From Bradyrhizobium algeriense (GTDB lineage: Bacteria > Pseudomonadota > Alphaproteobacteria > Rhizobiales > Xanthobacteraceae): a stretch of 64,000 nucleotides of DNA. The notes under the pieces are model-generated. The model had not been told where the DNA came from and did not search any database. It worked only from the letters and a program-made list of their open reading frames with translations. Positions 59,313 through 64,000 of this stretch are shown here, in pieces (position 1 is the first letter of the stretch; every line of letters begins with the position of its first letter). The stretch is from NCBI RefSeq assembly GCF_003062295.1, contig NZ_PYCN01000013.1, positions 1-64,000 of the forward strand, written 5' to 3'. A program made the translations under genes and the position numbers.

Positions 59313-59620
59313 CGGCACAAACCTGGCTCCGTTGAGGCCCCGCAACCGGAGGCCGCTACTATCTCACAAGTTCCTTATCCGGAGCCGGCTGCGCTCCGTC
59401 CACACCCAGAATTGCCATTCGCGGCGGTGCGAACAACCGCGAAAGGCTTGATCCCACGCCGTTTTGACCGAGACCCTCCACACAACCCCGTGAAATCCCC
59501 TTTGCGGCGCAGCATAAACAAATGGGGTTCCAGGCAAAAGATTTAACTGGCGAACTTTTTGATCCGCAGTACCTTAGTCTGGAAGGGCGGAGTTCGTCCG
59601 GTAACAAAAGGGAGGCGCCA
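59313..59620. other. Divergent promoter region, DUF6894 gene and pqqA
   Basis: About 310 bases with no gene. GGAGCCGGCTGCGCTCC (about 59380-59396) is a short palindromic fragment of intergenic-repeat type. The segment from about 59510 to 59610 is less GC-rich and should hold the pqq promoter; the pqqA ribosome binding site AAAAGGGAGG lies ten bases before its start. Confidence 0.5.
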
Positions 59621-59701
59621 ATGGCCTGGAAAGCACCAAAAATCGTCGAAGTATCGGTCGGCATGGAAATCAACATGTATATGTGCGCCACCCGCAAGTA
59701 A
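59621..59701 (+). CDS. pqqA: PQQ precursor peptide PqqA
   Basis: A 26-residue peptide read directly from the sequence: MAWKAPKIVEVSVGMEINMY followed by MCATRK. The Glu16 and Tyr20 (E-I-N-M-Y, the E-x3-Y motif) are the residues cross-linked by PqqE to build the PQQ skeleton. AAAAGGGAGGCGCCA precedes the ATG. The length and the V-x-x-G-M-E-I-N-M-Y pattern are standard for PqqA. It leads the pqqABCDE cluster; 145 bases separate it from pqqB. Confidence 0.97.
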   Translation: MAWKAPKIVEVSVGMEINMYMCATRK

Positions 59702-59846
59702 GCGGCAGCGCATTCACATCTTGCGCAGGTGGACCTCCGGGCCCGACACGTTCCGATAGCGGGACGGTGTCCGACGCCGGTGTCCACTTTGCGGCGTTTG
59801 TAATTCAGCTTGTTTCTTCAAGTCTGGAATCTCCAGGAGACGGATC

Positions 59847-60776
59847 ATGCTTCGCGTCGTCGTCCTGGGCGCCGCCGCAGGCGGCGGGATTCCGCAGTGG
59901 AACTGCGGATGTCCGGTGTGCCTGATAGCACGAAGCGAAAATCCCGAACTGCGTAGTACCCAAGCCTCGATCGCGGTCAGCGCCGATGGTGCGCACTGGT
60001 ATCTCATCAACGCTTCGCCCGACCTGCGCCAGCAGGTGATTGCGACGCCGCAGCTTCACCCCAAAGCCGGACAGCTCAGGCACAGCCCGATCGCCGGCGT
60101 GATCCTGACCAATGGCGAGGTCGATGCGGTCGCAGGGCTGCTGTCGATGCGCGAGGGTTCGCCGTTCACGCTCTATGCGCATGAGCGGGTCCTTGCGATT
60201 TTGCGATCCAACAGCATCTTTAACGTACTGGGCGACAGCAACGTGAAGCGGCGGCCAATCGAGGTCGACAAGGCGTTCGAGCCAGCCCTGCCCGATGGCT
60301 CCCCATCCGGCATGGAAATCCTTCCCTTCGCGGTTCCCGGCAAGGGCGCTTGGTATCTCGAAGGCAAGGCGCATCCGGCCGGCGGCGACGGCGCGGGCGA
60401 TACGCTGGGCTTGCGGATTCTGGACAAGGCAAGCGGCAAGTACTTCTATTTCCTGGCCGCCTGCGCTGACGTGACCGACGATCTCAAATCGCGCCTGGCG
60501 GGCGCCGCGCTGGTGTTCTTCGATGGCACTGTGTGGCGCGACGATGAATTGATCGTCCAGGGGCTGGGCACTAAAACGGGACGAGGGATGGGCCATATTT
60601 CAATGTCAGGCACACATGGCGCGATCGAGAGCCTTGCCGGCCTCGATGTCGGCCGCAAAATGTTCCTGCATATCAACAACTCCAACCCCGCGTTGCTCAC
60701 CGGCTCGGACGAGCGAAAGGAATTGGAACAGGCAGGCTGGCAGATTCCAGCCGACGGAACGGAGATCACGCTGTGA
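59847..60776 (+). CDS. pqqB: PQQ biosynthesis protein PqqB
   Basis: A 309-residue metallo-beta-lactamase-fold oxygenase that hydroxylates the tyrosine part of the cross-linked PQQ precursor. Motifs: LGAAAGGGIPQWNCGCPVC at the start (a Cys motif binding a structural metal), TNGEVDAVAGLLSMREG (in place of the lactamase THxHxDH motif, as in PqqB), DVTDDLKSRLAGAALVFFDGT and MGHISMSGTHGAIESL. The length is typical. GTGA overlap with pqqC (four bases) shows coupling. Confidence 0.96.
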   Translation: MLRVVVLGAAAGGGIPQWNCGCPVCLIARSENPELRSTQASIAVSADGAHWYLINASPDLRQQVIATPQLHPKAGQLRHSPIAGVILTNGEVDAVAGLLSMREGSPFTLYAHERVLAILRSNSIFNVLGDSNVKRRPIEVDKAFEPALPDGSPSGMEILPFAVPGKGAWYLEGKAHPAGGDGAGDTLGLRILDKASGKYFYFLAACADVTDDLKSRLAGAALVFFDGTVWRDDELIVQGLGTKTGRGMGHISMSGTHGAIESLAGLDVGRKMFLHINNSNPALLTGSDERKELEQAGWQIPADGTEITL

Positions 60777-61552
60777 ATGTCATGGCCAAGGCGGAAATGA
60801 CCGCCCTGTCGATCGGCAAGGGCATCACGCTCAACAGCGCCGATGAACTCGAAGCGATGCTCCGCCACATCGGCGCGACGCGCTATCACAATCTGCATCC
60901 GTTCCACCGGCTGCTGCATGGCGGCAAGCTCAACAAGGGGCAGGTACAGGCCTGGGCGCTGAACCGCTATTTTTACCAGAGCACGATCCCGCTCAAGGAC
61001 GCGATGGTGATCTCCCGGTTCCGCGACCGCGCCACCCGGATCGAATGGCGGCACAGGATCGAGGATCACGACGGCGATATCGGCTCCGAAGGCGGTATCG
61101 AGCGCTGGCTGAAGCTGACCGAGGGGCTCGGGCTCGACAGCGCCTATGTGGAATCGACCGAAGGCATTTTGCCCGCGACGCGATTTGCGGTGGAGGCCTA
61201 CGTGCATTTCTGCCGTGACAAGACGCCGCTGGAAGCGATCGCCTCCTCGCTCACGGAACTGTTCGCGCCGAACCTGCATGAGGAACGCATCTCCGGGATG
61301 CTGCAGCACTATGATTTCGTCAACCCTGATATCATGAGCTATTTCAGCCGCCGCCTGACGCAGGCCCCGCGCGACGCAGGTTTTGCGCTGGAATACGTCA
61401 AGGCCAACGCGAAGACGCACGCCGAGCGCGAGGCGGTCTGCAACGCGCTGATCTTCAAGACCAATGTGCTATGGGTTCAGCTCGACGCGCTGTATCATGC
61501 CTATGTCGAGGGCCACATACCGCCCGGCGCGTTCGTGCCCAGAGGAGACTAG
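60773..61552 (+). CDS. pqqC: Pyrroloquinoline-quinone synthase PqqC
   Basis: A 259-residue cofactor-free oxidase that performs the last ring closure and oxidation in PQQ synthesis. All-helical heme-oxygenase-like fold: FHRLLHGGKLNKGQVQAWALNRYFYQ, VISRFRDRATRIEWRHRIEDHDG, ESTEGILPATRFAVEAYVHFC and LTELFAPNLHEERISGML carry the conserved His, Tyr and Arg residues. The GTG at 60773 overlaps the pqqB stop; an ATG at 60782 is possible. Confidence 0.96.
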   Translation: MNVMAKAEMTALSIGKGITLNSADELEAMLRHIGATRYHNLHPFHRLLHGGKLNKGQVQAWALNRYFYQSTIPLKDAMVISRFRDRATRIEWRHRIEDHDGDIGSEGGIERWLKLTEGLGLDSAYVESTEGILPATRFAVEAYVHFCRDKTPLEAIASSLTELFAPNLHEERISGMLQHYDFVNPDIMSYFSRRLTQAPRDAGFALEYVKANAKTHAEREAVCNALIFKTNVLWVQLDALYHAYVEGHIPPGAFVPRGD

Positions 61553-61558
61553 CGATCG

Positions 61559-61870
61559 ATGGCTGCGAGCCGCAACATCAGTGTCAGCGAGGCGAGCCGG
61601 CCGAAATTGCCGCGGCACGCGCGGCTGAAATTCGATGAGACGCGGCAGGTCTGGGTGATCCTGGCGCCGGAACGCGTGCTGGCGCCGGACGAAATCGCGG
61701 TGGAAGTGCTGCAGCTCTGCGATGGCGTGCGCAGCGTTGCCGACATCGTCGACCAGCTCACCGTCAAGTACACGGCCGACCGCGAGGCGATCTCAACCGA
61801 CGTCATCGGGATGCTGCAAGACCTCGCCGACAAGGGCTTTCTGACCGAAGCGCGTGAGAAGACGTCATGA
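61559..61870 (+). CDS. pqqD: PQQ precursor peptide chaperone PqqD
   Basis: A 103-residue winged-helix peptide-binding protein that presents PqqA to PqqE. The conserved part reads RLKFDETRQVWVILAPERVL, then EVLQLCDGVRSVADIVDQL and VIGMLQDLADKGFL. It starts six bases after the pqqC stop and overlaps pqqE by four bases (ATGA). It is a separate protein, not fused to PqqC or PqqE as in some bacteria. Confidence 0.95.
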   Translation: MAASRNISVSEASRPKLPRHARLKFDETRQVWVILAPERVLAPDEIAVEVLQLCDGVRSVADIVDQLTVKYTADREAISTDVIGMLQDLADKGFLTEAREKTS

Positions 61871-63075
61871 GCGACATTCTCGCAGATGGCAAAACAGCCG
61901 GCGCCGCGCCCAGTGACGGGCTCGCGGTCCTGGAATCGCAACGTTCGACCGCGGAGACGTTCGGCATTCCGCTGGCCGTGCTCGCCGAGCTGACCCACCG
62001 CTGCCCACTGCAATGCCCCTATTGCTCCAACCCGATCGAACTCGACCGTGGCGGCAGCGAACTCACCACCGAGGAGTGGAAGAAGGTTTTGAGTGAGCTC
62101 GCCGAAATCGGCGTGCTGCAGATCCATTTCTCCGGGGGAGAGCCGACCGCGCGCAAGGACCTGGTGGAACTGGTGCAGCATGCGACCGACGTCGGGCTAT
62201 ACAGCAACCTCATTACATCGGCGGTGCTGCTGACCAGGGAAAGACTTTCGGCGCTGGCCGATGCCGGCCTCTGCCATGTGCAGATCAGTTTCCAGGGCAA
62301 TGAGCCCATGGTGGCCGATCGCGTCGCCGGGCTGAAGAACTCCCACGAGAAGAAGATCGAAGCCGCGAGATGGACGCGCGAGCTCGATATGCCGCTGACG
62401 GTCAATGCCGTCATGCACCGGCAGAACCTGCATCAGCTCTCTGACATCATTCAGATGGCGGTCGATCTCGACGCCGACCGGCTGGAAGTGGCGAACGTCC
62501 AATATTACGGCTGGGCGCTGAAGAACCGCGCCGCCTTGATGCCGACGCTCGAACAGATCGAGGAGACCAGCCGCATCGTCGGGGAAGCTGCCGTGCGGCT
62601 GAAGGGCATTCTCGCCATCGACTATGTGGTGCCGGATTACTACGCGCTGCGGCCGAAGAAATGCATGGGCGGCTGGGGCCGGCAGTTCTTCAACATTTCT
62701 CCGGCGGGCAAAGTCCTGCCCTGCCACGCGGCGGAGAGCATCACCGGGCTAGAATTCGAATCCGTACGCTCCAATCATTCGATCGCGTGGATCTGGCAAA
62801 ATTCCGAAGCCTTCAACCGCTATCGCGGCACCGGCTGGATGCCCGAGCCATGCAAGAGCTGCGAATTCCGGGAAATCGATTTCGGCGGCTGCCGCTGCCA
62901 GGCCTTTGCGCTGACCGGCGATGCAGGCAATACCGATCCGGCGTGCACGCTGTCGCCGATGCACGAGCAGATCTTCAAGCAGGCCGAGCGCGAGGCGGCC
63001 GCGCACCAGGACCGCTTCCTCTATCGCAATTTCGCCGGCGGCACGCTGGAGACGGAAGGCAAGCATGGCGCCTGA
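61867..63075 (+). CDS. pqqE: PqqA peptide cyclase PqqE (radical SAM)
   Basis: A 402-residue radical SAM-SPASM enzyme that makes the Glu-Tyr carbon-carbon bond in PqqA. The SAM cluster ligands are C46, C50 and C53 (CPLQCPYC, Cx3Cx2C), followed by HFSGGEPTARKDL (the GGEP motif). The C-terminal SPASM domain binds auxiliary clusters: GKVLPCHAAESITG, EPCKSCEFREIDFGGCRCQ. Length and motifs match PqqE. Its end overlaps the start of the peptidase gene by 11 bases. Confidence 0.97.
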   Translation: MSDILADGKTAGAAPSDGLAVLESQRSTAETFGIPLAVLAELTHRCPLQCPYCSNPIELDRGGSELTTEEWKKVLSELAEIGVLQIHFSGGEPTARKDLVELVQHATDVGLYSNLITSAVLLTRERLSALADAGLCHVQISFQGNEPMVADRVAGLKNSHEKKIEAARWTRELDMPLTVNAVMHRQNLHQLSDIIQMAVDLDADRLEVANVQYYGWALKNRAALMPTLEQIEETSRIVGEAAVRLKGILAIDYVVPDYYALRPKKCMGGWGRQFFNISPAGKVLPCHAAESITGLEFESVRSNHSIAWIWQNSEAFNRYRGTGWMPEPCKSCEFREIDFGGCRCQAFALTGDAGNTDPACTLSPMHEQIFKQAEREAAAHQDRFLYRNFAGGTLETEGKHGA

Positions 63076-64000
63076 CGCCGACGCCGGCAAATCGATCAAA
63101 CCGGCCGATCCGTTTGCCCCGCTGACGTCGGAGCAGTTCGCGGTCAGCGACGGTCACGATATCTACGTCGAAAGCGTCGGCCGCGCCGGTGGCATCCCCG
63201 CGGTCTACCTGCATGGCGGGCCCGGCAGCGGCTGCCAGCCGGACCATCGCCGGCTGTTCGATCCCGAGCGCTTCCACGCGGTGCTGTTCGACCAGCGCGG
63301 CGCCGGCCGCAGCCGCCCCAAGGGCCGCCGCGAGGCCAACACGCTGCCGCACTTGATCACGGACATGGAAATGATCCGCGAGAAATTCGGGTTTGAGCGC
63401 TGGATGATCGTCGGCGGCTCCTGGGGCGCGACGCTGGCGCTGGCCTATGCGCAGGCCCATCCCGACCGCGTCACCGGCATCGTACTGCGCGCGACCTTTC
63501 TCGGCACGATCAAGGAAATCGAAAACGGTTTTCTCAACACGCTACCGCGCTTCTATCCCTGCCTTTACGACGACTTCATGAGCGTGCTGCCGGAAGGCGA
63601 ACGCGAGCAGCCGATCCAGGCCTATTTTCGCCGTATCCTCGATCCCAGCCCCGACGTGAATATTCCGGCAGCGCGGGCATGGGGCGAGACCGAGCGCATT
63701 CTTTCCGAACACACGCCGAACCGCACACGCCTCGATCTGGCGGCGCTTAGTTCATCACGGGGCCTGCCGGCCACGCCGTTCATGGAAGCGCACTACTTCG
63801 CCAATGACTGCTTCATGCAGCCCAACCAGTTGCTGCGCGAAGCGGGCAGGCTCAAAGGCATCCCCGGCATCATCGTGCAGGGCCGCTACGACCTGCTGTG
63901 CCCGCCCGCAACCTCGCACGCGCTTGGCGCGCTGTGGCGCGAGGCCGAGATCCGTTTCGTCGAGGGTGCAGGCCACACGCTGTACGATCCCGGCGTCCGC
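63065..64000 (+). CDS. Proline iminopeptidase-like alpha/beta hydrolase, partial
   Basis: The first 312 codons of a gene that runs past the window end. It is a prolyl-aminopeptidase-like hydrolase (S33 family): VYLHGGPGSGCQPDH (HGGPG oxyanion motif), VLFDQRGAGRSRP, VGGSWGATLALAY (the Ser nucleophile), GRYDLLCPPATS (Asp) and FVEGAGHTLYD (His), so the triad is complete. It starts inside pqqE (11-base overlap), so it belongs to the pqq operon. Some PQQ operons carry a peptidase (pqqF/pqqM-type) that trims PqqA; those are usually metallopeptidases, so a role of this serine peptidase in precursor trimming is only a possibility. Confidence 0.88.
   Translation, partial: MAPDADAGKSIKPADPFAPLTSEQFAVSDGHDIYVESVGRAGGIPAVYLHGGPGSGCQPDHRRLFDPERFHAVLFDQRGAGRSRPKGRREANTLPHLITDMEMIREKFGFERWMIVGGSWGATLALAYAQAHPDRVTGIVLRATFLGTIKEIENGFLNTLPRFYPCLYDDFMSVLPEGEREQPIQAYFRRILDPSPDVNIPAARAWGETERILSEHTPNRTRLDLAALSSSRGLPATPFMEAHYFANDCFMQPNQLLREAGRLKGIPGIIVQGRYDLLCPPATSHALGALWREAEIRFVEGAGHTLYDPGVR

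Overview
The window looks like an ordinary chromosomal segment of a high-GC alphaproteobacterium, most likely Bradyrhizobium or a close relative. Three things point there. The dispersed palindromic intergenic repeats are of types I associate with Bradyrhizobium. Many proteins resemble families I know from that genus (the DUF2277 protein, the PP2C/kinase fusion beside a formate/nitrite channel, and a D-tartrate dehydratase whose catalytic residues fall at the positions known for the B. japonicum enzyme). There is also a perfect ICE-type (Irr) palindrome in front of bacterioferritin. I see no rRNA, tRNA, CRISPR array, prophage or complete insertion sequence. All assignments are from reading the sequence; no database was searched.

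Layout. 0-5 kb: small hypothetical and exported proteins and an exported alpha/beta hydrolase. 5-10.3 kb: a PPOX flavoprotein, the bfr/bfd iron-storage pair with its Irr-type box, two related glycine-rich exported proteins (one frameshifted), a lytic transglycosylase and a YqhA-like membrane protein. 10.7-17.6 kb: EttA, a hydroxyacid dehydrogenase, an NAD(P)-binding epimerase, an L,D-transpeptidase and a Pro/Ala-rich membrane-anchored protein. 17.6-21.6 kb: two rhodaneses, a CoxE-like VWA protein and, divergently, a GlsB/YeaQ membrane protein and a MoxR ATPase. 21.7-27.4 kb: a Baeyer-Villiger-type monooxygenase, an O-methyltransferase and a vanillate demethylation cluster (vanA, a GntR regulator, vanB) with two GTATAC operator-like sites upstream. 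27.8-38 kb: RlpA-like protein, methyltransferase, GMC oxidoreductase, GNAT, SMP-30 lactonase, AraC/GyrI regulator, an enolase-superfamily enzyme, a cupin and a GST. 38-43.2 kb: PHA depolymerase, an orphan ModA-like binding protein, a PP2C-kinase fusion and a formate/nitrite channel. 43.7-51.8 kb: an unknown protein, an orphan amino-acid-type binding protein, a coupled Cys-rich/OmpA-like pair, an MFS transporter with a divergent AraC regulator, malonyl-CoA decarboxylase and a DUF418 protein. 51.8-56.7 kb: SerA, D-tartrate dehydratase, a DUF3297/glutathione peroxidase pair and an amidase. 56.9-64 kb: a diheme cytochrome c, a PQQ-type sugar dehydrogenase, a DUF6894 protein and pqqABCDE, with a proline-iminopeptidase-like gene overlapping pqqE and running off the window.

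How the genes fit together. The clearest functional module is at the right end: pqqABCDE makes the cofactor, the exported sorbosone-dehydrogenase-like protein is a plausible user of it, and the exported diheme cytochrome is a plausible electron acceptor. The van cluster is a self-contained catabolic unit. bfr and bfd are the storage and release arms of iron handling. Most other genes are single metabolic or envelope genes separated by palindromic repeats. I found no convincing new defence or mobile system. The loci that most merit follow-up are the PP2C-kinase-TM fusion beside the nitrite/formate channel, the translationally coupled Cys-rich/OmpA-like exported pair, the ICE box embedded in the bfd stop codon, and the frameshifted exported paralogue.
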